Made by a program: the position numbers and the translations under genes. Under the pieces are notes generated by a model. The model had not been told where the DNA came from. It saw only the letters and a list, made by a program, of their open reading frames with translations, and ran no database searches. Below, in pieces: positions 35,185-46,144 of a stretch of 64,000 bases of DNA (position 1 is its first letter; each line of letters starts with the position of its first letter). The stretch comes from Acanthaster planci (taxonomy: Eukaryota > Echinodermata > Asteroidea > Valvatida > Acanthasteridae): NCBI RefSeq assembly GCF_001949145.1, contig NW_019091359.1:441498-505497 (forward strand). Reading direction: 5' to 3'.

Positions 35185-35396
35185 TATATAGACCGATTCG
35201 GCGACAAGAATCAGGAGCCATTACTGCGGTGTCCCCACTGCGCGCGTGTACAGATGAGATGCGCATTGAAATGCTTCCTCGATCAGCCAATGGGAGCGCA
35301 CTGCTAACCAAAATCACGCACGCGTCAAATTTAGGAATATGCGACTGCGTGACGGGGACACCGCAGTTAATGGCGTCAGCGCATTAGACTATATGA
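35185..35396. mobile_element. Foldback element (MITE-like), about 210 bases
   Basis: CCATTACTGCGGTGTCCCC (35218-35236) and GGGGACACCGCAGTTAATGG (35354-35373) are inverted copies with one extra base. Outer TATATAGAC and GACTATAT words extend the match toward the ends. The interior holds GC-rich CGCGCG words. I could not find a clean target duplication. The 71-codon frame across it is not supported as a gene. Confidence 0.55.
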
Positions 35397-35399
35397 GCA

Positions 35400-37500
35400 A
35401 CTAAAGACAAAAACCAAACGCAAAATTACATTGTGTTTGTTCAGCGTAACTGCATGGCGTATACACTGTACACTAGTATTCGGCATAACCAGCTCCAGTT
35501 TACAAGAAAGCACCAGAAGGGGTGGAGCTTGTTTTGGGGAGGGCGACTCACTGCCTTTGGTTATGCGGTTTCAAACACGACCTCTTTTTGCCCTATTAAG
35601 ATTTTGAGTGCTTTAACTTGGTTGAATAAGTTTGCTTCCATCCAGAATAAGGACATTCTTTGTTTTGTTTTTTTAATTATACGATAATTGGTTGTAGAAA
35701 TCCTCTCCAACATCTCATCGCAACCATGTGATGAGAATCGACCTGCCCGTGTGACACTGCGAGTACGGTGATATCTGTTCCAGATCCCTTCACAAAGAGG
35801 CATTTTCCTTAGTAGTAAAAAAGATATACTTAACAGGCGGTTTCGGTTATCCCGTGACCCTCTGAGCTTACACTTGAAGATTATTCTCCAAATCTCGAGA
35901 GGGGAGAAAGTTGTAGTCTCGTTAAGGATTTGATGCATTTACTCCCATGAGATACAAGCTAGCCACAAACCGCCTGCCCTTGTCTCCAACTCCCGTGCAA
36001 TCAACACGTCTCTTATTACACACGATCGGGCTCTCTCCCCACCGCGTTTTCACGCTAGTTGCTAATCGTGTCCGAATTACGCGCTCAAAACTCCAGGGAA
36101 GGAGTGGTCATGTAGCAGGGACCACGTCTTCGGCAAAGTTCAAACGACCGCTGATTGAAGCGATGAATCGTGCGAGCTGGCTTTTTTCTGGGATTTTTTT
36201 GTCCAGTTGTCCCCATTTCTGCGTGAATCTGTGGTCGAGGGTAACCGAAAACCAGGTGACCCATGGTGCTGAGATTTTAATCGGCTTGCCTAGGTTATGA
36301 ACAGCGGTTGCCGCTGGAAGTTATCATCAAAAGTAAATGAAACGTCAGTTGCGCCGAGGGTCCCTAAACAACTAACAAAATCGTAATTGAATCACTGTGT
36401 ACAAGAAGAGATACCCAACACTCCGTTTACGTTTGCTGGTTTGTTGACAATCGGGAATCGACACTCGTTCAGGAGGAAAGTGAGTGTTCGGCGTTCACAA
36501 TCGCCCAACATAATTTACGCTGATTTGACCCTAAATCAAAGGGAATCATGTTTTTACCGCTAAAATTTCTAAAACAAATCGTAGATTCTAGATTTCTGTT
36601 CAACTTATATTTCGTTCATTTAGAGACCACCCGTGAAGTGTCAGTAATAAGTCCGTTGCCGGAACAGCACGATGTTCGTGTAGTGAACCCTTATTTGACT
36701 TGCGCCCAACTATTCTTTGGGGGTAGGTTTTTACACTTGGTGACGTAACTGTTTGAAATGTAGTCATAGAAGATAGACTTGTCGGTAGAACGTGCCACTG
36801 AGGTACTGGTGATAAGCAAAGTACCGGGGTAACTACAAGCTTTAAGCATTTTCCTCAATAACAATAACTAATCCTTTACATAAGTACTTTTTCAGGCACT
36901 AAATTCGTGACACCTGTCGCACATATTCAATCTGACATGTCAGGCCGCGTTCGAATCGGTTGGCGCGTGGCTTTGGCTTGAAATTACTCACAACTCTATG
37001 GGAACTGTCTGCAGCCACTACCATAGACTCGTTATTTTAGGGTGCAGGCCATGCATGGTCCCAAAATTATCTGCGCTGGCCAAATCGCAATTTGTAAGAT
37101 GTCAAATTCTCTCGTATTTGAGCATTTTGTGGCCCATGAACGTGAAGATTTGTAGCGAAGAAAGGTGGAGGCTACAAACAGAAATGTCAGCTTGTGTCTG
37201 AGTGAATTGTGGATTTTGCTATGGAGTGTACGCATCATTTGTCAAAATGGCGATGGGCTCCACGACAGATTTTAGGGGTGTTCATTTGTGGATATAAATA
37301 TCTTTAGAAAAGTCCTCGGATGAGCCACTAAAATTTAAGGAAAGTGAAAGATGAGGAAATGAACTTTGATTTCATGTGTGTCTTGAACACCTTGGACCTT
37401 GTAGGGATTTTTCATTTTTTTCTTACAGGAACTGGGAAATAGAAATATTTTTATAAATTTTACTAAAACCCCTAGACATTGCCTTTTTGGGTTTAAATTA
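35400..37500. other. Noncoding stretch, no gene seen
   Basis: Frames of 66-125 codons (35561-35938 -, 35947-36300 +, 36548-36748 +, 36998-37201 +) overlap frames on the opposite strand or have no domains. The 36.0-36.3 kb part is GC-richer and repeat-free, and may be regulatory. Confidence 0.45.
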
Positions 37501-37504
37501 ACCT

Positions 37505-38500
37505 CAAATTTAAATTTTTGTTTTGCAAATTTATCCCATGTTTGCATGCTTTATTGGTCTTTATGCTAATACATATTTGCATATTCAGGTCAGAACTATG
37601 ATGTCATCCAAGGCACTGAATCTTAATGTTGCACCGATTTGTGCATAGAAAATTTCTAAAGTTTTTTAACCACTGCTATGGCAGATTTCATTTTCTTTGG
37701 CAATTTATTGCTGTGTATAAGTATATGGCAATAACCCTGCAAAAATCCTTTTCAAAGAAATGTTCCCAGATAGTAAATTTTGGGTTCACAATTTGAACAT
37801 GGAAACATGCAACCTGAGCCACGTTTTCCTGGATTTACATCGAAGCAAAAGCGCCCTCACTTGTCCAGAAATGCTAGGTCAACTTTTTAATGTTTGAAAA
37901 AGTGCACCGTTCAGTTCACGTAACTCAAAAAAGATGTCAAAAAGTCTTTATACATGGAAGAAGAGTACAGAGATACACAAAAAGTGATTCTAAGAACAAT
38001 TAATTTCCAGGATACTTTAAGTGGTGGTATTTATCACTGTTATCTCTAGGACTTTATAAAGTCAGGCTGGTCTACACCCTTAGGCTGAAGCCAAGTTTTC
38101 AGGGCATGGCGTTCTTTGTGTAGTAGGCCTATACACATCCATCGTATATAGAAAATCCACCCAACTTTTGATCTTGAACTTCCACGGTTTAGCACTGTTT
38201 CAACTTGGGTGGAATCAGTTAGACTCCATAGTACAATTTGGTGGGAAAATGATGCAGGGAGAAACTTGGTTGAATTTTGGAGCGGTGTTCATGGCAACTT
38301 TATGAAGGGTTCTGAGTGAAATTCGTTTAGTATTGAAAATTTCTGGGCTGGGTACTTTCTATGTCGATTCTTACTGGCCTTTAGAGCCGCTCCGATGGAT
38401 CCCGACGAACGAAATTCACATGCGCTGCATGTGGGCAGTGAATGAAAGAAGGGGTAGCTGAAACATGAATAATTTCAGTCAAAACTGTAGCCCGAGAATG
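37505..38500. other. AT-rich noncoding stretch
   Basis: Words such as TTTATGCTAATACATATTTGCATAT resemble the AT-rich stretches at 32.6 and 55.5 kb and may be the same old dispersed repeat, but I cannot align them well by eye. No frames over 60 codons start here. Confidence 0.4.
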
Positions 38501-38504
38501 CTGT

Positions 38505-40380
38505 GAATGAATCCCAGCATGCAAAGCGCCCTGTCAGTTTTCAAAGAATTCCCTGTATCATGGCCTTTCTCACGGCAGTGCGGTTGAGGCAGGCCTCACA
38601 GTACCGTTTCCCTTTGTGGCAAGGAGTCCACGGGGAAACCAAACTGACCTCCCAAGGTCTACTCTTGAGAACGGGATTGTACCTCCCTTGAAACAAAGTG
38701 CTTATTCTCACCATGATGGACGGAGGACTCATGTGATGAAGAGAAATTGTAAACAATGGTTCTGAGTGTCTTTTCTAGACAAGGAAATGATCAGATTGAA
38801 AATTGCAGTCCGGCTTTCGGTTTGTTTGTCTATTCTCTGTTTGTTTATTTGTTTTTAGAATTTACTTACTCAGAGGCGTGGGTCAGTTAGGATGAAAATA
38901 TCTGCTAATTCGAACATAAGTTTTAACCAGCATCCACGGTTCACCATCTGGCACCCAGAAGTGTGCAATGATTATAGGGTAGGTTAGTGTAAGCACAAAA
39001 AGATCGTATTTGTAATATAAATCAAAAGACCGTACGGGCGAGCACTTGGACCTTGGGGAAGCTTTGCAACGGATAGTTCTTGGACGATGCAAGTAAGCTG
39101 GGACACAATGCGATTTCACACGGCCAGGGACGCAAGCTTAGACTCCTGTCGCTAAAATACGTGAATGGGGAACCCTAAATACTTTGCTTCATTTCACACA
39201 ATAATGTCCTTCCAGACTTAGATTTCGCTCTCAAGCACGTCCTCGGTGAAGACTAACTTTTCCGATCGTTCCACAGACGAGTCACACGCGGGCAGATCAC
39301 AGGTCCTAATACAGAAGTCTTGACGTACAAATCGAGCTTCATAGTCACGTACTAGTCTACAGTCCCACAGTTCTCTTTGTACTTATAGAGGTTCCTTATT
39401 TTCCTGGCATTACTGTATTCTAACTCTAGGTTTCTGGAAAATTCTAATTACGTAGAAAACGTTTTTTTTAAATCAAGAATACAAAGATCCAGTTATTCAC
39501 AATGCCCTCTTCTTGGGGTCAAATGAGGGCCACATAAAGATGCCATTTATCTGTTTTGTGCTTGATGTACACGTCCATATTATTAACACAATTAACCAGC
39601 ATTTCCATTCTCGCCAAATCAGCGGATTCATTTTATCAGTTTAAGAATCAATAAGTCTGCTATTTATCTCGATTTCCAAGTTTCATTCTCCTATCCTCTA
39701 TTATTTGTTTGCTGATTTATAATCCTGTACATGCGTAAGTATTATCCAGAGATGGGTTAAGGAACATCTTTTATGATTAGTTTAGTCAAGACAGGGTTAA
39801 TTAGGGACCTAGGGGCTCATACGGTCACCCACTGTAGCCCTCTGCTATGATGCTCACTTCAGACTCCCTCTTTTGCACATTTTCACAACCGAACTCCTCT
39901 TCAAGACTAGAGAACCTTCCTGCACCCCCCTCCACAAGTCTCAACTCGGCTCTTCTAAGGCTGTCTTGTTAGCCGTGTCACCATGGACCAGACCCACCGT
40001 CTGTCATCACCTGCAGGCCACAAGCAGTCAGGGGCCTAAAATGTGCCTACGCTGGTGTGACACCTTATGTGGCCCTTGTTCCAGGCTTTTTAGAAACATC
40101 GGAGGCATTTTACCTAAGCATTTTTAGACGCGAAGTGGTGTCAGTTTATTGTCACGATCTTTTATGAGACTAGAGTTAATCTAGTTAATGGCCTGTAACT
40201 CTAGTTGGCGCTATTCCCGGTAGAAACTTCCTGTACACTTTACTCACTTGTAAGCTCTTCGTTCCACGTCTATGCTCGGCCGTTCCTAGCGTGTGCATTA
40301 ATGGTTAATAGAACTGTATTTTGAGTAATTACAAGATGTGAAGATTTAAATAATATAGTGCTGACGTCTATTCCTTCTTC
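38505..40380. other. Noncoding stretch with a possible regulatory part
   Basis: Mixed DNA. From about 39760 to 40130 it is repeat-free and more GC-balanced, with GGTTAATTAGGGACC and CACCTGCAGG words. It is covered by an 84-codon frame without a domain. Confidence 0.4.
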
Positions 40381-40384
40381 AATA

Positions 40385-41430
40385 ATAATTGGGGGGGGGG
40401 CAACCTCACGGATCGTTACCTGATTACCGCAAACTTTTGTGACGATTTACATAGACCATGAATGGCTCACTATAAATCAGCCAAGAGTAAAGTACAGTGC
40501 ACTTTTGAGCGTGGATGGTTTAGTTAACATGCCGTAATCGAAAATGAAGGTCTTATGACAGAGCGCAGTGATTCAGAGATGAAGTCGATCATAATACACC
40601 CAAACTTCTCCGTAATTTGAGTGTATTACTTGTGCTTCGTCTCTGGTCAGGAAAGAGGAGAGATTTTTGTTGCTTTTGGGAATGGCTTCACATGTTCAAC
40701 ACCAGGGCTATAGGTGCTTGCACTGCCGTATTTTGCTAGTTTTCGAGAATTATGTAGCCAATGGGGACGAGGCAAACCTGTGGGGGTTTTTCACGTAGCT
40801 TTACGCAAATATTGCAATTTTGAAGATCTTTCAAAAAATCTCGAGATAAAAAAAGTTAACGTATTCCTGCCAATTATGTCAAAATTGGGACAGGACGGAA
40901 GTTGGGGGTCTTCATATTAAGCCCCCTCCCCTCGAATGCTCCTCATTGTGAGTAAATGATGCCTCAGCTGTTGACATCGGATGTGACTCAGTTACAACAA
41001 TCAGCCCAGGAGGTAGAAGACGGAAAGAGATCTATACACACAGAAGTACCGGTGCACGGGCTTCCCCGTCCTAACCACGCCTTTCACAAGCCCCCATCGT
41101 CCATCGAAGTGACATCCACAATCACCGGGCTTTCTTTTAGTGGGGACAGTTGGAACATGAGGATATCTCTGGGCCTGTGTCGTGACACTAAGTGGCAAGG
41201 TTGTCAGTAAATGATTACAAGGATTTGTAGAAAAGCCAAGCTGTTGCGCCACTCGCATCAGAAGTACCGCCTCCGTCTTCTGACTCAGTGGCGGTGTTGT
41301 TGTTGGTTTTTGTTTCAATGGCGCTTTCAGCGCTCAACTCAGCTATTTGCGCCAGTAATTGTACGTTTATTCATACACTCTATTATTAATCAGCATCACA
41401 TTAAGAAGTTAGGAAGAAAGTTCAGTTTTA
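40385..41430. other. Noncoding stretch, no gene seen
   Basis: A G10 run lies near 40391. Frames at 40714-40920 and 40956-41210 (+) and 41001-41318 (-) have no domains and the last two overlap on opposite strands. Confidence 0.5.
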
Positions 41431-41437
41431 GATTTAA

Positions 41438-41590
41438 GAGGAAACCGGAGTACCCGGAGAAAACCTTCGAGAGCGAGTAAGGACTGGAAACCAAATACAC
41501 TTAAAGCGTGGACCAAGCCGGGACTCGAACTCAGGCCTCATTGGTACAAAGCGAGGAAAGAACCGCTACGCTAACCCGCTCCCCCCAGCG
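41438..41590 (-). mobile_element. tRNA-derived SINE with a conserved-type core
   Basis: On the minus strand a tRNA-like head starts near 41590 (GCGGGTTAGCGTAGCGGTTC, A-box region). It continues to a B box GAGTTCGAGTCCCG (about 41517-41530) and a tRNA-unrelated body, ending in a GGTTTTCTCCGGGTACTCC core and GGTTTCCTC. Sequences of the CCGGAGTACCCGGAGAAAAC type recur in SINEs of many marine animals. The family name is not assigned here. No target duplication was resolved. Confidence 0.7.
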
Positions 41591-41594
41591 GCGG

Positions 41595-42270
41595 TGTGTC
41601 CAACCATGGACCTTTTACGCAGCTGCACTAAGTGTGAACAAAAACACATCAGAGAATGTAGCTTCCTTTTTAGTTTCCCTGCCGAAAGGCTGCCTGTTAA
41701 AGATTGATAATAACATCTCTCGTAACGGCAACAGGTGGTTATCAGGCTAGTATAAGTACAACTGGTCATGGGCAGGGGCGTATTCATTTGGATGGGGATC
41801 CAGTCCATTCTCAGTCGAATTGTCGGAAGGAGAGCTATAGGTGCACCATCAAACAGTTAAAGATATACATCGTAGACTTGTGCCAAGTCGTTAATTGTAC
41901 ATATGGTTTGGTTTTGTTCTCCATGCACACACGTATTTCTGCATTTGCGCAGAGACGTGTTGCCTCGTCTCCAACTTGCGGGTGATCGACGACCAGTCGG
42001 AACCAATTATGTTTACTTATCTTATATACCGTGCCGACGGATTTCGACGGACGTTGACGGAACAAACAAGACTATCTAACGACTTGCCCTCAAGTCTATA
42101 GTGCGGAACATACAGCACCCTTCCTGACCTTTTGAGTTTGTCACGGTGGTTACCATAACCCTCCCACCTGTGCACTTGAATCCACGCCCCAGGCAGTGTA
42201 GGAATCCCTTGTGAGAGGAGAGTCGAAGGAAAAAGCATTTGACCAATCTTTTTATTTCCTCCAAAAGTTC
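41595..42270. other. Noncoding stretch with a transposon-end fragment
   Basis: CAGGGGCGTATTCA at 41773 resembles the hAT-type end at 7750. A short GACGGA-rich stretch lies near 42038-42062. Frames of 62-93 codons on both strands overlap and have no domains. Confidence 0.4.
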
Positions 42271-42274
42271 AAAT

Positions 42275-42390
42275 GCCGGACCCAGAACCGAATATTTGGG
42301 AGTAATTATTTTTATCGGGAGGGCCCAAATGGCTAATTCTATATTTAATTTCTAGGGGTGAGACTTGGGGGGGGGGTCGGAGATTGAATT
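42275..42390. repeat. Dispersed repeat fragment
   Basis: CCCAGAACCGAATATTTGGG (42281) followed by a T-run and CGGGAGGGCCC matches the interior of the small inverted-repeat element at 23560. A G10 run follows at about 42369. Confidence 0.45.
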
Positions 42391-42394
42391 TTTT

Positions 42395-42665
42395 TGGAAG
42401 GAAAGGAAATGAACTAGTCCAAGAACAATAACTTCTTTTTGGTCCAGGACATAAATCTTTACAAACATTTTCATTTTCATATTTCTAAGTAATTTTTCGA
42501 AAAGTAGTGTTTCAGAAAACGCCTTGAACTTCCAATGTACTCCGGGCTTCGTACTGTGAGCACAAATTGCGACCGACCTCGCCCTGTTTTTCTTTGTTTC
42601 CTGAGAGTTTGGATGTCATCTTACAAAGCAGTATTATAGAGACATGGTGAAACAATTCTCTCCTT
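42395..42665. other. Noncoding stretch, nothing seen
   Basis: AT-rich, without frames or repeats. Confidence 0.6.
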
Positions 42666-42669
42666 TACC

Positions 42670-42860
42670 TAACTCGTACGTACGACTTGTTAACTCGTAC
42701 ATTCAACTTAAAAGTCCTGACTCGTAGCTCGTCTTATATGTCGTATGTACGACTTCTTTGTCGCACGTGAGCTACAATTCACAAGTCGTGCGTTGTGCGA
42801 GATATAACTCGTAGGGACGAGATAAAAGTCAAGTGCATATGTTCTGCTATACGAGTTAAG
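42670..42860. repeat. Degenerate CTCGTA / TACGAG palindromic array
   Basis: AACTCGTA-type words and their complements (GTACGACTT, AAGTCGTGCG, ATACGAGTTAA) recur about eight times in 190 bases in both orientations, for example AACTCGTACGTACGACTT at 42671. Spacing is irregular. It looks like an old palindromic satellite or a nested foldback. Confidence 0.6.
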
Positions 42861-42864
42861 CTAG

Positions 42865-43795
42865 AGGGCTTGAAAAAACACAGCTTCATAATGACACAAT
42901 TTTGTTAACTTCAGATGGTGAGACATCTCACGGCCCCTCCTTTGGCGACGGGGTATCCTCTTTACACATTTTGTTTTTCACCGGACATTCAAACTTGTAA
43001 AGACAACCTCTCTAAACCTCCGACTAATCATCGACTTTCCGATTGCTTCGGCACACCAGCTTCAACAGTGTACACCGCTATGCTAAAAGTGTTCATGTCA
43101 ACAATTTCCACGGAATGTGCCCCCCGATGTGACACACTCAAAGCCTGCCTGCATGCGCCTGGCAATAATGCACACGATTAGGATCTGGCGTTTGGCTGCA
43201 TGTGGTAACAGTTTACCACCCCAGAAAAAAAAACGATCAATCAAAATAATTCCTCTGGAGATGAGTGGAACATGAGGGGGAAGAGGAACGGGGGGAAATA
43301 TGACGAATGCGTCCCTCGCATGTTGAACGACAGAATATGACAAATGAACCGTTCCAAAAAGCACGATGAAATATGATCGGAAGAGAGGTCAAAATCCGGG
43401 CGCTTCCTGACCCAAGTCTCGCCCAATCAACGTGGCTCACCCGGCCATCAGACGTAATTGAAGTCGACATAGCTCCCGTAACCTCCAGCAAACGAGTGCT
43501 GTGAGCTGGACCTGGCCTTAATCCTAGTAAGAAAAGATAGAAGAGGAACTATACCCATCTTCACATCAAGTATACTCACAATCCTGTCTCAAGCAACATA
43601 TTCGTTATTAACCATCCACCAGAGGCCAAGGAAGAAAGAAAGAAATGTTAAACCTTTATCAGGAATCCCGCCAAAAGTCAACCTGACTTACTGGTAATCC
43701 AACCGAAGCCTGTGACGTAAACTCACTCCACCGTTCACTGAGCTGTTTCATCATCGTCACATCAATATGGTCCTGATAATTGAGAAAAGAGATAT
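42865..43795. other. Noncoding stretch, no gene seen
   Basis: An 88-codon plus frame (42915-43181) and three overlapping minus frames (43098-43491) have no domains. The 42.95-43.20 kb part is repeat-free and mixed, and may be regulatory. Confidence 0.45.
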
Positions 43796-43799
43796 GATC

Positions 43800-44250
43800 T
43801 CATTCCCTAATTCTGCTACAGGAAAAATCTTGGTCTGGTTTTTCTCACAATTAGTGCCTTCCCCGTTGTGGTGAACTCGGCACCTTTCAGCATGAAGCAC
43901 GCAATCACGGCTTCCTTAATTCCAACGTGGGACAGGTTTACTTGACGGCCCACTCAAAAGGGAGTCATCCTCGGTATTCGTTTTGCGAAGTGATACATTC
44001 AGCCCATGTGTACTACGGCATGACCCGGGTTAAAATCTAACTTGAGTGGTCATTAAGATTGTAAGTCCTTACAGCTACAAGATCCCAAGATCAGTAATGA
44101 CAATTACACCAGCTGAAAATCCATCAAAATGCTGCTGTAACCATGGACCCAAACCACGCACATATCCTCTCAATGATTAAAGGCCTCATTTCTCCATTAC
44201 ACCACATTGTTAATGAACTTCATGAAATATTCATTTTTTGTCTATTGCCA
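43800..44250. promoter_or_regulatory. Candidate cis-regulatory block, homeodomain-site rich
   Basis: The densest run of homeodomain-type cores I see: CACAATTAGTG (43847), CCTTAATTCC, GTCATTAAG (44050), GACAATTACACC (44099), CAATGATTAAAGG (44171), CCATTACACC and TTGTTAATGAAC (44208). A TGAAATATTCATTTT stretch follows. No frame over 60 codons crosses it, and no repeat is seen. Sequence of this texture is typical of deeply conserved enhancers of developmental genes. Conservation is not shown here. Confidence 0.38.
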
Positions 44251-44259
44251 AATTGACTC

Positions 44260-44990
44260 GTGTCGAAATTCTCAACAAATCGCTTAAAGTAGTTTGAGAC
44301 TGATTGGCAGTTCTAGACATTTTCGGGGGGTACTTCCCTTTGGGGTAAGACCCCAGAGATTTGAAAACATTATCAGACTTATGAGTATGAGATGGTATCA
44401 TCACTGGAGTAATTTTTACGGATGAGCTGGTTTCAACGCTTCAGGAAGGGAGCTGTTTTGACGGCTTTTTTCCCCCCTCCTCGCAAAAAGGACATAGCAT
44501 GACGGCCGCCCCCGAAGACTCGGGACAGAAAAATAAATCACATATCGGCCCTAGTTCGCAAGTGGGGTTGTTCTTGTCATCTGGACATTATCGGTCTAGT
44601 TATCTCCCTTCCTGTCCTAAATGAGGTCTTTAGGTTAGTTTGATGGATAGTGTTTACAGTTGAACATTGAAGTTTAGGAATGGTTCACATAACGTTCAGC
44701 TCCTAAACCTGTTCGTAAAGTAATGGTAAGATTCTATTCATTTGCTCAATACAGTTTTAGACGGCACAATTAGTGCACCACCGCTTTCCCTAGACCTTTT
44801 GACAATAATGTCTCGTTGACTGGCTGTAATCAACAGAGGGCGCTTCAAGTACTTTCAATGCTACGGCCCACTTTCAAAGCTGGCTGCAGTTGGATTTGCT
44901 CTCCTCTCTTTCCACCTGAATAGTATTTACTTACGCTATAAACATGTCTCTTTTGAGTATAAGGTGTTCTTGGTAGAACGGTTGGAGAAA
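44260..44990. other. Noncoding stretch, nothing seen
   Basis: Mixed DNA with no frame over 60 codons and no repeat. Confidence 0.55.
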
Positions 44991-45040
44991 CATTTCATGT
45001 TTCGACCAAAGTGCTCTTAGTCGTCTTCAATGAAAAACAG
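44990..45040 (-). mobile_element. Possible retroelement 3' relic
   Basis: The minus strand reads GAAGACGACTAAGAGC, then TTTGGTCGAAACATG. The order GAAGA, short stem, GGTCGAAAC resembles the 3' signatures of Penelope-like elements and of the relic near 2920. There is only a single short match. Confidence 0.25.
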
Positions 45041-45364
45041 TCCTTGATGCAGCTTACGTTATATTTTTTGACAAAATATAACTAGGACGAGGGGAAAAGG
45101 AGCACAAACAGGCCAAATTTTAACTAATCGACCCCATTCGCCGCACAACTAAACGGTTACTACTCTAAGAGAAGGGTGAGAAACTAAATTATGTTCATAA
45201 GTGTTTATTTACAAGACATACACAAGAGGATGTTCAAAATGAAATGTGACTGATTTATAACTGTCTGAACTTTATACAAGAGTAAGTTAAACGTACAGCT
45301 CCAAATTTGGTTTGAAGGAGGAACGAATCAAAATGACAAATTGGTTAAGGCATTAAGTTGTTTA

Positions 45365-45470
45365 AACAAACTGGTAAATGAAGAAATATATGAACGAGTT
45401 AACAAAGCTGTAAATGAATCTGAAATAAACGAGTGAATGAATTAAGCTATAAAGGAACAAGTAAATGCGT
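45365..45470 (+). repeat. Degenerate tandem repeat, period about 36
   Basis: GTAAATGAA recurs at 45374 and 45410, ACGAGT at 45394 and ACGAGTG at 45429, with a weaker third unit ending in AAGTAAATG near 45460. AT-rich low-complexity background. Confidence 0.45.
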
Positions 45471-45474
45471 CAAA

Positions 45475-46115
45475 AATTGCAGGGGTAAAATAATTTATAA
45501 AATGAACGACAGTCAAAGGAATAAACTGAACTGTATAACTACGCCGGATCTGAAATGACGTAAAAAATCATACTGGGACTTACAAATATGTTCAAAATAA
45601 ATGCTAGTGAAGTAAAGATTTACCTCACACTTATTTAATAGAAAACGTTCATTCTATTGGCATTTTACCTGTAGCAGAAAAAGGGGGCAGAATCTAGTAT
45701 AAAAACTAAAAGGTGAATACAGTCTCGTAACAATTCACGCTTCTTGCTTTGGTCTCCTATAGGAGGATACGCCGCTCCAACCTGACAGCTCTCAGAAGCG
45801 GTCCTACTTTTTGTCCATTTCCTCTGTGAACTTATCCATAAACAGCCAGACGGACATTTACGAGGGTACGGGTGATTCGAAATAAAGCCTATCCTGAATG
45901 GTTGCTCTAAGTAAGGCCACATGCCCCCAGCTGGCATAGCTTACAACAAAACCCGATTATTTGGGCCACACCTATGACTGGACCAATGACGATAGCTAAT
46001 CTCAGACCGTACACCGGCCTGGACTTCTTTCACCCCGTCTCCATCCCGAACACCCCTTCCTCGAAACCAAGGACTGGCTAGACTTCGTCTCATCGTTAAT
46101 TAGGGTCAACGTTAC
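45475..46115. other. Noncoding stretch, no gene seen
   Basis: A 90-codon minus frame (45665-45937) has no domain. The 45.72-45.95 kb part is repeat-free and mixed. Confidence 0.45.
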
Positions 46116-46119
46116 CAAG

Positions 46120-46139
46120 GATAATGTATATACATTATC
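46120..46139. promoter_or_regulatory. Perfect 20-base palindrome
   Basis: GATAATGTATATACATTATC equals its own reverse complement. The centre ATGTATATACAT resembles dimeric POU or Iroquois-type sites. It could be a protein-binding site or simply an AT-rich chance palindrome. Confidence 0.45.
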
Positions 46140-46144
46140 TCATT

